Shown here: in pieces, positions 34,142 to 44,580 of the stretch
Layout: the number at the start of each line of letters is the position of its first letter
Numbering within the stretch: position 1 is the first letter of the stretch
Source of the DNA: Edaphochlamys debaryana
Taxonomy: Eukaryota > Chlorophyta > Chlorophyceae > Chlamydomonadales
Reading direction: 5' to 3'
NCBI GenBank assembly: GCA_016858145.1
Contig: JAEHOE010000018.1
Location: 248,001-312,000 of the forward strand
Length of the DNA: 64,000 bases
Made by a program: the position numbers and the translations under genes
Notes under the pieces: model-generated
Databases searched by the model: none
What the model was told of the DNA's origin: nothing
The model's input: only the letters and a program-made list of their open reading frames with translations

Positions 34142-37100
34142 TCACGCTTCTCCACCCGGCCCCGCCGCCTCCCCCCCGCGCCTCCCCACGGTCCACCCCG
34201 CGCCGTCGCACTCCACCAGCCACACGCCCCCCTCATACGGGCTCTCCTGCCCATACCCCTCCTCCCGTCCCCCTCCGCCTCCCCCCTTCCCCCCCTTCCC
34301 CTTCTTCCCCTTCCCGCCACCCCCTGCCGCCCCGCTCCCGCCCCCCTTCTTCACCCCCTCCTCCCCCTCCGAGCCCCCCACCGCCTCCGCGGCCTCATCC
34401 CCCGCCGCCCCGGGCCTCCGCAGTCGGAACCGCACCCCCGGCAGCAGCGCCTCCGCAACCACCATGGCAGTCCGAGTGTGTAGGGACGGGGGGGACATGG
34501 CGACGCGGGAGGTGCCGGAGCCGAGCGCCATCCACACCACCAGCTGGTCTTGCATCCTGCATGGGGGGTAAGGAGGGGGGAACGGCGAGGAGGAGGCAGG
34601 GGAAACAGACCGAGGGATTAGGGCGGGGGGGAGAGGCTGGAGAGGCTGGCTACTGGGCAAGGGTGGAGGAGTTGAGGATTACGGCCCCCCGCTCAGCCAA
34701 CAAACCCACGACCCCCCCCCCCCGCTCCGGTTCTCACCACTGGTCCACGCACGCTCCGCTCTCCAGGGCGTCTAACAGCTCCGCGGCCGCCCGCTCCCCC
34801 ACCTCCTCGGCGGGGACGCCCCGCTCGCCCTTGGCACTGGCACCTGGGGGGCAGGAGGGGGGGGACATGAGGGGAAGACGTGGCTTGTCATGTGTGCGTG
34901 CGGTGGGGGAAGGGACAAGGTTGAGGTGGGGAACTCGCTTCACCTGGCCAGCCACAAAGAGGAAGCCCCAGCAGCTTAAGCCTGGGCCCCCACGCCCCAC
35001 CCACCCAGGCGGCAGCCCGTGTCTGTGTCAGCGAACAGCAGAATGCCGCATCCGTCGCCTGGGGCAGGGGGCACAGCAGGGGATGGAGGCAGGGTTTAGG
35101 GCAGGAGTCGAGGCAGGGATCGAGGTAGGGTTGAGGTAGGGGTGGAGCTGAGAAAGAGCGCTCCCTGCCCATCCCCGGCTTGCTCGTGTGGCTCGTGTTG
35201 GCACTGGTATAATCTCAGGCTCCACCAACCCACGCCCCACACCTGCTGCCTCCACGCCCCCCTCCCCACCACCATCCGGCCCACTCTGCCCCCCTTGCCC
35301 CCTTCCCTTGACTCCACCACCACCCACCGAACGCCCTCTCCGGCGGCTCCACCACAGCCTCCACCGCGATGGGCACCGTCACGCCCCCCGCCGCGGCGCC
35401 CACGCGGCGCAGGCCCCGCCGCAGCGCCGCCTCCGCGGCCGCCGCCATGCGCTGGGCCACGTGGGGGGGCAGGCGGCCGGCGCTGAAGGCATGGATGGTC
35501 ACCTGCGGGGGGGGGCGTGGGGAAGGGCGGGGGGGTGCGCTGGACTGGCCCAGGCAGGGACCGAGCCGCCAAAGCCTCGCAGTGCTCAAGCCCACCTCCA
35601 AGCGGCGAAGCCTGGGCCATACGACGTCCCTCCATATAAAGTTACAAACCCCACACATGTCCCCCTCCTCGCCTGCGTGATCTTGCCCCGGTCTGTGAGG
35701 CTGATGGGCGGCAGGCGGGCCCCGGGGGGCAGGGCGGGCAGGGTGGCCTCCAGCACGCCCTGGCCCTTGGGGTAGAAGCCGCGCCGCACCACCTTCACGT
35801 CCAGGTCAGACCTGCGGGCGGTGTGCAGGGCCGGGGCCGAAAGGGGGGTTCCACCAAGTCGTGTCGGCATCACGATATTAAGGCAGGTAGCGGGGGCGGG
35901 CAGCTCGGGGGCGGGCAGCTCGCGTCCGCCGTACACTAGATCAGCCGGCCCTGCCATACATGAGATCGCCGTACAGGCGCTTGAGCAGCGGCGCCAGCAC
36001 GTCGGTTAGGTAGCCGGCGGGGGGGGCCATGTCGGCGTCCGTGCCCCCCCGCAGCTCCAGGTGGCAGCAGGGGCGGCTGGGGGTGGCAGGGGGGCGTGGA
36101 ACGGGCAGGAAGTGGTGGGGATGTGGGTTCGCGCCTTGGCGGCATGATGATGATGATGATGATGATGAATGATGATGATGTTCACAGCATCTCTCGGCTG
36201 TAAGCCCAAACGAGCCAAAAGGCTTCATGAGCTGGCGGCATGTGGGACCGCGCTAGCATCGGCGCATGCGGCTGCATGGGACCCCACCCTAGGCCTGATC
36301 TGTGATCTCACTGCCTCATCGGGGCCGCGAGGACAGAGCGGGCAGCAGGCGCCCAGGCACCCAGGAGGCTCACCCGCTGGGCCCCACCACAGCGTTGGCG
36401 TTGTCAGCCGGGGGCGGGGGCTCCGCAAAGACACACACTGGCATCGCAGCCTGGGGGGTTCGGGCAGGGCAGGGCAGAGGTATGCCTGGGCGCCACATGC
36501 CTGTGGCAATTACCCGCGCTCCCCGCCTGACCCTCTCCACTCGACCCTCCACCCCATCTCCTCTCACACTTCCCTCCCCCGTCTGCCTCCATTCTGCCCC
36601 CCCCCGGCTGCCACTAAACTCCTGCTCCGAGATCCCATTCCGGCTTACCCCTGTTGCCCCCCTCCCTGTCCCCCACACATCTTCTCCCCCCACCCCCCCA
36701 CCTGCACCATGAGAGTGCAGCTGCCAGCGGTGCGGGTGTCGGCGCTGTAGCGCCCGCAGCGGGGGGACCCGGGGCCGGGGCGCAGCGTGATGCTGCAGCT
36801 GCCCACCTCGCCGCCTAAAGGAGGGGGAAAGCGGCAGGCGGACAGGGTGCGAGACGGGCGGCGTCTGAGGAGTGAGCGACGGGCGGCGTCTGAGGAGTGA
36901 GCGACGGGCGGCGTCTGACGGAGCACGGCAAACGTGTCGCCAGTACCCCTTTCCCAGGTGGCGACCGGTTTCCTCCCAGCCCCCCCACATCTCCACCCCA
37001 CGCCCCTCCGCCCTGACACTGGCTCCCGCCCCTCCCCAGCACGCTCCTCCGCCCTCCTCCCGCCCCCCACCTGCCAGCTGCCCCCCGCACACGCCCTCCA

Positions 37101-37459
37101 CCAGCCTCAGCCCCGTCAGGTGCTGCGGCTGCAGACCCGGCCGGGAGCGCTTGGCGCGGATGGCGTCCACCCGCAGCGGCCAGCCGGTGAGGGCGGCCAG
37201 GGCGGAGGCGTTGCGGAGAATCTGGCCGCCCCCCTCCAGCATGCTGCCTGAGGGGATGGGGGAGGAGGGGGGGATGGAGAGGCAGGGGGAGGAGGAGGGG
37301 GAGGGCGTGGTGGGAGGGAGCTGAGGGTAAGGGGAGGGGCGAGGGAGAGGAAGGGGGCAGGCGGCAAAGAGCTGGCCAGGGCCCAGGCCAGGGATGTGGC
37401 CGGGCCCAGGTTGGTGTCCTCCCGGACCTACCGTCCACCACCCTCATGCCGGCTTCCAT
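34142..37459 (-). CDS. RTCA: RNA 3'-terminal phosphate cyclase (RtcA/RTC1 family)
   Basis: Exons 37432-37459, 37071-37247, 36702-36814, 36374-36450, 35960-36076, 35673-35811, 35328-35502, 35005-35058, 34738-34843 and 34142-34556 give 466 residues. The enzyme uses ATP to convert RNA 3'-phosphate ends to 2',3'-cyclic phosphates. Family signatures in order: [59 protein letters not shown] and [23 protein letters not shown] contains the expected catalytic His (His355). The final strand [10 protein letters not shown] is preceded by an unusual Gly/Lys-rich insert (about 390-435) absent from the human enzyme as I know it. The intron after 35673 uses a GC donor. The gene is divergent from the agmatine deiminase across 378 bases. 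It is a cyclase-class protein rather than the ribosome-biogenesis RCL1 type, because the catalytic His is kept. Confidence 0.93.
36144..36180 (+). repeat. GAT trinucleotide microsatellite
   Basis: About eleven GAT/TGA units with one break, inside the intron between phosphate-cyclase exons 4 and 5. Confidence 0.85.
36855..36921 (+). repeat. 25-bp tandem repeat, about 2.6 copies
   Basis: The unit ACGGGCGGCGTCTGAGGAGT plus GAGCG repeats almost perfectly within the intron between phosphate-cyclase exons 2 and 3. Confidence 0.8.
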
Positions 37460-37837
37460 AGCTTCGCCGCCCGCTGGTGGGCACCACTCTATGAGACTGT
37501 GGTCCAGAGCTCGCGCTGCGGGTAGCCGCGGAGGTGTGAGCCCACTGGAAATGGAGGTGGGAGATGTGGCGGGTGCACAAAGAGTACAAAGCTATGACGA
37601 GTAAGGCCTTGCCCGTTGTCACGGCACTACTCTGGCGTATAGCTGCCTTCCCGCGACTTAAGGGAGTCTGCACCTGCGCGCTGGGCCTGTCGTGCAGCTG
37701 TCGCGGGCCTTTGCGCGATCGCCTGCTCGCTGCCGACAAACAGGGACAACAGCAAACCTTCTTGCCGGTTTCAAGCATCCAGCTCGCTACGCCATTGCAG
37801 CTGTCGGGTGTTCGGGACCCCCAGAACGCCGGGTGTC
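37460..37837. promoter_or_regulatory. Bidirectional promoter interval, phosphate cyclase / agmatine deiminase
   Basis: The 378 bases between two divergent start codons must hold both 5' UTRs and core promoters. It is less extreme in GC than its surroundings, with AT-richer patches around 37560-37620. I see no other gene in it. Confidence 0.5.
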
Positions 37838-40800
37838 ATGGCGGGCCGCGCACGCTGCGGAGCGTCGCTGCAGCCATGGGCGAGTGCGGTGCTGCGAGGT
37901 GCTGTTCCAGGTACGGCTTTGGCAGGCGCGGACCTCCGTGCGCTGAGGAAGTGTGGCGGTCGGCAATTCTCGTGCCATCCCCCAAGGGTCCCTCGCCTCC
38001 CTCCCATCCTCACCAACCGCAGAGGCTGCAGCCACGGCCTTGCTCCAAGCTAAGCCCCAGCCTGCCGTGCCAGCACTGCTGTCCGACGGCCAGACTCCGC
38101 TGACCAACCCGGCTCCAGGCAGCACCTCCGCCCCTGCCGCAGCCGGTTCCTCGCACCCCTGTGCCCCCTGGAGGCATCAGCAAGGCCCCTCCGCCCCCTG
38201 CGGCAACCTCAGCGCCACAGCAGCTACCCGCCAAGGCTTCAGGGCTCCGTTCCTCCCTCAGAGCTGGGCCTCGGGCTACGCCTCCCCCGGCGCCCAGGCG
38301 TCCCGCCAGGCCTTCTCCACCTCTTCCTCCGCCTTGGCCCCCGCCTCCACGCCCTACCCTCCGCCTCCCTCCGCCTCTGCCAGGCCCCCATCCGTGCCCG
38401 CAGAGGCACGAGGGGGCCGCCTGGTGTGGGCCCTGCCGGGCCTGGGCCCGGGGCCCACGCCCCGGGACCTGGGGTTCCGCATGCCGGGCGAGTGGGAGCC
38501 GCACGAGGGCACGTGGATGGCCTTCCCGTACGACGCACGGCTGTGGCGGGTGGGCCCGGGCTGGGCCCACGGTGGTCCTGGTGGTCCTGGGGTGGGCTCG
38601 GCAGTCGGGGCTGGCCCGCGCGAGGGACCTCGCAGGCCGGTCCTGGACGGCGTGCCAGGATGGGGGTGCGGGATTGGTATCTTGGCAGGCCGCAGGGTAT
38701 AGAGCGTGTGGCTCTTCAGCACCTTGCTCCCTCGCAGGAGGGGGCCAAGCCCGTGCAGCGGCAGATCGCGGCGCTGGCTCGGGCCATATCGCAGCGCGAG
38801 CAGGTAGGGGGCCGAGTGAGGGAACGGCCGGGCAGCGAGGAAGGGCAGAAAGGGTGGGGAGAGCGGTTGCGCGGTGTGGAAACGGGGGGGCGGGGGGTTG
38901 CCCGCGGGTCAACGGGCGGTACGGTTGGGTGTACTGCCGTGCTCGTGGGACCTGAGCCGCCCCCGGACCCCCCTGTCTCCCGCAGGTGTGGCTGGCCGCT
39001 GACCCCGAGGTGAGACCTGGGAGCCGGGGCCTACCTGTGGGAAAACCAGAAGTCGTCTCATCAAGGCCGCATGCAGACAAACGACATACTCATATCCTTG
39101 GTTCCTAACTGGGCCTACCTGTGCGGTACTGGTAACCACAGCCGTCTCCACAGGCCGACAAACCAGGTACACCACTTCCTTGTGGCACCGCTTTTAGGCC
39201 AGCTCCCTTCGGCCCCCGACTCCCCACGGCGCCTCAGGTGTACGCGGTCGCCCGGGAGGCCCTCCGGGGGGCCTCGGGGGTGCAGGTGGTACGGATGCCG
39301 CACAACGACGTGTGGAGCCGGGACTGGGGGCCCACGGTGGGGCGGGGCGGGGGGTCCGGGGAGCGGGGTGTGTTGACACTCACAGGCAATCAGGGATCAG
39401 GCGGGCAAGGGGACGGTGGTGGATGGGGAGCGCGCGAGGGGCTTCTCGCAGGGAGCGGGGTCCAGGTCTCTGTTGACGGCATGCGCCCGAGTCCCAGGGT
39501 CCCGTGAACCCGCCCTGCCCAACCCCCACCACACCACCCCAACCTACAGTGCGTGGTCCGTGATCCCCCTGCCTCTGCCGTGCGGGAGGTGGCAGCGGTG
39601 CACTGGTGGGGACGGGGGGGGGGGAGGGGGCAGAGGTTGGGGAGGGGGGAGGCGGGGGCAGAGGAGGATGAAGGGGCTGGGGCCTGGGGTTGAGCCGTAA
39701 CAGGGCTCAGGGGCCTGGGGGCGCGACCCGGACTATGGACCGAGTTGCGATGTTGGGGAGGGCAATGAGGGCTTGCATGGCCGTGGGCGGGGCTCGCCCT
39801 TCAGTGGACGCGAGGAGTGGAGGAGTCAAACGACACCCCCTCGTGGCTTCTCCACGCCACCAGGCAGTACAACTGCTACGGCGCACCCCAGAAGGTCGCG
39901 GCCGGGGAGCCTGTGGTGAGTGGCGCCCTCGCGGCGTGGGTTGTGGAGACCAGGGGTAGGGCCACCCCTACCCAATGCGGTCCCCTATCCATCTCCACCG
40001 CTTGCAAAGTGAGAGGACATGTAACTCATGTACACATGTAACATGTGACTCAGTCCTCTTCCGCTCACCCTTCACCCCGCCCAACACACACTGTATACGT
40101 CGGGAGCAATTTGCGCCTCGCGCCTTCGGGGTCTCGCCGGGCTTCTGTTTGCTTCCGGTTTCCTCGTTGCCTAATACACTCCACACCCACATTCACATGC
40201 ATTCACGTCGTGTCCAAACGCCCCGCACCCGCCCCACAGCTCATGGCCGACTGGGCCAAGGACGCCGCTGCCGGCCGGGCCCTGGCCTCCCACGCCCGCG
40301 TCTCCCGCTCCTGGGAGGCCCCCCTGTGCATCGAGGGGGGAGCACTGCACTCGGACGGCGAGGGGTGGGTGGGGCGACGCGGGGCGTGGCCACACAAGGT
40401 GGTAGCAGAGGGAAAAGGCCTTGACCTGGCAACAGGGTTGTCATCACAAGTCTTTGCACTGTGCATGGGCTGGGCTCACGGCCACACACGGTACACTCCC
40501 CTCATTCCCACCACCACCCCCGCCCCCGCCCCCGCAGCACGCTGCTGGTGACCGCCGAGTGCCTGCTCCACCCCTCCCGCAACCCCCACCTGAGTGAGGC
40601 TTCTGGAGGTCGAGGATGGGGGGGTGTTTTGGGGATGCTACGCTATAGCTCCGTGGTGTAGTGCCTCTGTGTACAGCTCCGTTCCCTGCGCGAGCGATAC
40701 CGGGGTCCTGTTATCCTGTAAACAATGGGCTCTGCTGCGAGACAACCTGGGCGGTCCCACCCCCCTGCCTGCAGGCGCCGCCGAGATTGAGGAGCTGCTG

Positions 40801-42396
40801 TGCGCCTTCCTGGGGGGGGAGAAGGTGCTGTGGCTGCCGCGGGGCATGGTGGGGGACGAACAGGTGCGGCCGGGGGTGGCGGGAGGGGCTGGAGGGGTGG
40901 AAGGGAAGGGAGACGGCAGGGGAACCAGGAGAGGCAGAAGGTGGAAGGCCGCCTCGCCACGGCGGGGAGTGGCTGACCTGCCTGGGGGCGGGTCCTCTTG
41001 GGAACCGCCTCTGGTGTTTCCTTGGCCTTGGCCACCACCCCATGGGGTTGCAAAGCAAGAGGCAAGAGACTGGCAAGCGGCTGGCGTCCAGCTCCGATCC
41101 ATGCATGACCTCCCCTCCCCTCCCCTCCCCTGCCCTCCCCTCTCCTCCCCTGCACGAACCCCGCCCCACCCCACCCCAGGGCACCAACGGCCACGTGGTG
41201 AGCTGCGGATGGGGACCGGGGGGCTGGGTCCAAGGGCCGGGGGCCCGCGGCAGTCGGTTCGTCAGTAGCCACGGTCACCCGGCCCTCGCCACATTCGCAT
41301 CATGACGAACCTCTCCAACGCCCCCGCCTCCCCCGCCCCCCCCCCCCACAGGACAATGTGGCCTGCTTCGCCCGCCCGGGCACCGTGCTCCTGGCCTGGG
41401 CGGACCCCGAGGACCCCCGGGCGGACCCCGCCCTCGCCCACATGGCGTCCAGCAACCTGGCAGCGCTGCAGGTGGGGGTGGGATGGGGGGCGGGAAGGTT
41501 GCACTGGAAAGGGACCCCGTGCCCCGTTCTCATGCGTCCCATGCGCACTGCGGTGATGCCCTGCCTCCCCCGTCAACCCTTCCACGCATTCGCACAAGCA
41601 CGGAGCGTTTCCCCGGAGCTCCCAAGCCTCAGGAACCCCCCACTCGTCTCCGCTCATCTCGTTCGACGCACACGCCATGCCTTCCTACCTGGGGTGCCGC
41701 CCCGAACCCCGGCCGCAGGCCGCCAGCACCGACGCGCGCGGTCGGAGCCTCGAGGTAATCAAGGTGCCGTGCCCCTCGCCGCCCCTCACCGTCACCGAGG
41801 CCGAGGCGGCGGGCCTCCCCCGCATGCCCCCACCGCCCTCGGCACCCGGGGCCGACGCCGGGGCCAGCGGCAGCGACGGCAGCGGCGCTGGCGGCGGCGG
41901 CGCTGCCAGGGGCCCGGCAGCGCCGCTGGTGCCCGGTCAGCTGCTGCCGGGGTCGTACCTCAATCACTACATTTGCAACGGGGCTGTGGTGGTGCCCGTG
42001 TACGGTGGCGCGCAGGTGGGGCCGGGCGCCATGATTCACAAAACAAGCCTGGTGACGACCAGGCCCCCACTTTCCTACCTTTCGCGTAGGACCCCCCCCC
42101 TTGTTTGCTTCAAGCCCCACGCCTCCCCGTGCGGTACCTCGTCGGACCCCCCGGAACCCCCCGCCGGGCACGAGCTGTGCACCTTGGGTGTGAGCCCCTC
42201 GGCGCCCCCATCCCAAATCCCGTCCCCCTTCCCCCCCACCCCCGTGCCCCAGTCCCGCTCCGATGACGACGCGCTGACGGTGCTGGCGAGGGCCTACCCG
42301 GGGCGGGCGGTGGTGCCGGTGGCAGCAAGGGAGGTGCTGCTGGGGGGCGGCAGCGTGCACTGTGTCACGCAGCAGCGGCCGCGGGGGCCGGGCTAG
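37838..42396 (+). CDS. AIH: Agmatine deiminase (agmatine iminohydrolase)
   Basis: Exons 37838-37910, 38023-38549, 38738-38803, 38986-39009, 39238-39336, 39550-39605, 39864-39915, 40240-40364, 40538-40593, 40775-40863, 41180-41197, 41352-41471, 41719-42015 and 42253-42396 give 581 residues. The enzyme hydrolyses agmatine to N-carbamoylputrescine in the plant-type putrescine route. Signatures in order: RMPGEWEPHEGTW, HNDVWSRDWGPT, HWQYNCYGAP, EGGALHSDGEG, GTNGHVDNVACF and GGGSVHCVTQQ, whose Cys571 is the catalytic nucleophile. About 175 residues precede RMPGEW; the Arg/Ala-rich start looks like an organelle transit peptide and the rest is Ala/Pro/Ser linker. No ATG exists in the exon-2 frame before RMPGEW, which forces the upstream start exon. 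A Gly/Ser-rich insert lies in exon 13. Exon 11 is only 18 bases. Family is firm; organelle targeting is inferred. Confidence 0.93.
42031..42162 (+). repeat. Interspersed repeat, copy 1 (inside an agmatine deiminase intron)
   Basis: This segment, starting ATGATTCACA and ending near GTCGGACCCCCC, recurs in the same orientation at 43606-43749. The last 60 bases are almost identical between the copies and the first half is looser. It accounts for much of the last intron of the gene. Confidence 0.75.
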
Positions 42397-42416
42397 GGAG
42401 GGGACTAGGAGGGGGG

Positions 42417-42552
42417 CAGAGGCATAGGAGGGCCGGGGTAGGGGCCCAGGGAGGGGTGCAGAGGCATAGGAGGGCCGGGGTAGGGGGCCAGGGAGGGGGG
42501 CAGAGGCATAGGAGGGCCGGGGTAGGGGGCCAGGGAGGGGGGCAGAGGCCGA
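42417..42552 (+). repeat. 42-bp tandem repeat, about 3.3 copies
   Basis: Units begin CAGAGGCATAGGAGGGCCGG at 42417, 42459 and 42501, with a partial unit at 42543. The array starts about 20 bases after the agmatine deiminase stop codon and so lies in its 3' UTR. Confidence 0.88.
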
Positions 42553-43586
42553 GGGGCTGATGGGGGGGGCAGGGTGGAAGGATTGGAATGGCACGGAAGG
42601 AAGGCGCGGGGTGTTAGCTGGGAGGGGACCGAGTCGAGGGGCGTGGGGGCGGTGGTAGGCGAAGGGGTGTGGTTCTATGACGGCCCTGGGACGTCCGTGG
42701 TTTGACTGCATGCTAGGACGCGCAGTTAGTGAGGTTGGTGCTGGGCGCATCCGAGGCTGAGGTTGGTACGGTACTAGGTGCCAGTGGGTGGATGAATGTA
42801 CGCGGTCGGTGTGTGGTGTTTCACCTGCCTGGAGCCATGTGACAAGGGTGGCTGCCTGAAGGCAGGAAAAGGGCTGAGCCCCGTGGTCCCCCCCAGGGGG
42901 GCCAATGTTCGAGTCTGGCTCCGTATGGCCCCCAACCCCCTCCACCACCAGCCCGCACCACGGCACGCGGGCTCGCACCCGGCCGTTAATCCGTTGGAAC
43001 CCCGCACTACACGAGGTGGTGCGCTTGTCAGGCGTCCGACCGCCTCGGCCGGACATAGCCGGCCGGACCACCACAGCTACGGCTGAGGTACCCATCATCG
43101 ACCCTTGCAAGGCCCAACTGAAACTAAAGCTTGTGGCATAGCGGGCTGGGCGTGAATTGCAAGTTTATGTGTTACACAGGCACACACGCACGCACGCCAA
43201 CACGGGGTAATCCCGGGGGGCTTCGCCGCCCGAAGAGCCTGACGGCGGCGGCTCAGCCCAAAAAGACGGGGTTGTTTACAATAGGGCGACTCGAGGCATC
43301 CAAGCGCGCGCCCTTCAGCTCCGCCTCCCGCCAACTGCCATGCATGCCGCCGGCCTCAAATCCAAAGCGGGATGGGGGTCACACAAGGCACATTCGGGTA
43401 CGGCACTCAACGTGCAACGCTGAGCAGACACCGAACAGGCGTGTCACATGATTACATCATGACACTTTCTACAAGCTGCGGATGATGATAGTAAAATGCG
43501 CACCTGGGTCCACCATGACATGCGCCCACAGCGGCCCGGCCCAGCGCTCTGTCTGAGCCTCTGGGCCAGCAAGATTGAACGCGGCC

Positions 43587-43591
43587 TTACA
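43587..43591 (-). terminator. Poly(A) signal TGTAA, channel gene A
   Basis: Plus-strand TTACA is the first minus-strand TGTAA after the channel A stop codon and implies a 3' UTR of about 1 kb. Confidence 0.45.
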
Positions 43592-43605
43592 TGGTTGGTC
43601 GCTCC

Positions 43606-43749
43606 ATGATTCACACAATAGGATTAAATGATTCGACCAGGTCCCCACTTCCCCACACTTCCCGAAGGACCCCCACCCCCCCGCTTGATTGCTTCATTCA
43701 AGCCCCACGCCTCCCCGTACGGTACCTCGTCGGACCCCCCAGAACCCCC
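43606..43749 (+). repeat. Interspersed repeat, copy 2
   Basis: Same-orientation partner of 42031-42162. It carries a few extra bases in the first half and AGAACCCCC where copy 1 has GGAACCCCC. It lies within the probable 3' UTR of channel gene A, antisense to it. Confidence 0.75.
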
Positions 43750-44580
43750 AGTGCCCCCCCACCGGTGTTTCGAATGCCTGGCTAACAGACGGCAGCCAAG
43801 CTCAAGCAATAAATGGCCCACGACAGATTGAATAAGGTCGACAAGACAGGGAGCAGGCTGTGCTCCAGCATGATGACAAAGAATGCGGAGACCGCCCCGC
43901 ACCCGGGATGGATGGACCCGCGGCACAGCACCTCGTGTGTGCACTGCCGGCCATCATCATACACATATAGCAGTCATGCCCCTGCGGTGCCCAGCTCTCG
44001 CAAGTGCACGCTGGCATGGGACAAGGAGGGACCCGGCACCCCGACATAAGGAGATAGGGTAGAGGTGCGCCCCCTCGATGCATTGGAGTCAGAATATAAG
44101 GGTACACACTTCAAGAGCTTCTCAAAATGTTGCCAGGAAACCTCATCAAAGTTGGAGCCAAGGCAGGCCAAGCAGACACGCAAGCCTCAAAAGTCAGCAG
44201 GCAAAGGATCTGCCAGTAAACATGACGATACATAGTTGCGATCGTCCGCCCGGATAGCGTCCCGTACGAGCAGGATTATTGACAAGCCGTAGACCCAGGG
44301 ATCAAGCAAATAAGCCGCCGGGCACATTTTGCTTTGCCCCCGTACTCCCATGCAACACATGGCAGTCAATGCGTTCGTTGCGCCAGCCGTACGACCGATA
44401 CTACTGACCCAGCAACCCCTTGTGGCCACGCCGTCACACTGCGTACTCAGCATGTTGCTCGGAGCCCATGAACCCACAAGGTAGCACAGCACCCTCGCCT
44501 CTCAATCGTTCACCCACCCACCTCTTGTGTTCGACTCATTTACCCAACCCTTTTTACCTCAACGGGCCGCCGCTGCGTGC

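Larger units (their letters stand above)
42553..44580. other. Convergent intergenic region between agmatine deiminase and channel gene A
   Basis: No supported exon on either strand. The left part is agmatine deiminase 3' UTR, for which I found no plus-strand TGTAA. The right part is the 3' UTR of channel A, probably ending near the minus-strand signal at 43587-43591. The interval also holds interspersed-repeat copy 2. GC content drops noticeably around 43770-44500, suggesting non-coding or transposon-derived DNA, but I could not name an element. Confidence 0.45.

Noticed and set aside
42417..42552. Regular 42-bp repeats considered as a CRISPR-like array
   Set aside because: Units are contiguous with no unique spacers and the genome is eukaryotic; this is a minisatellite.
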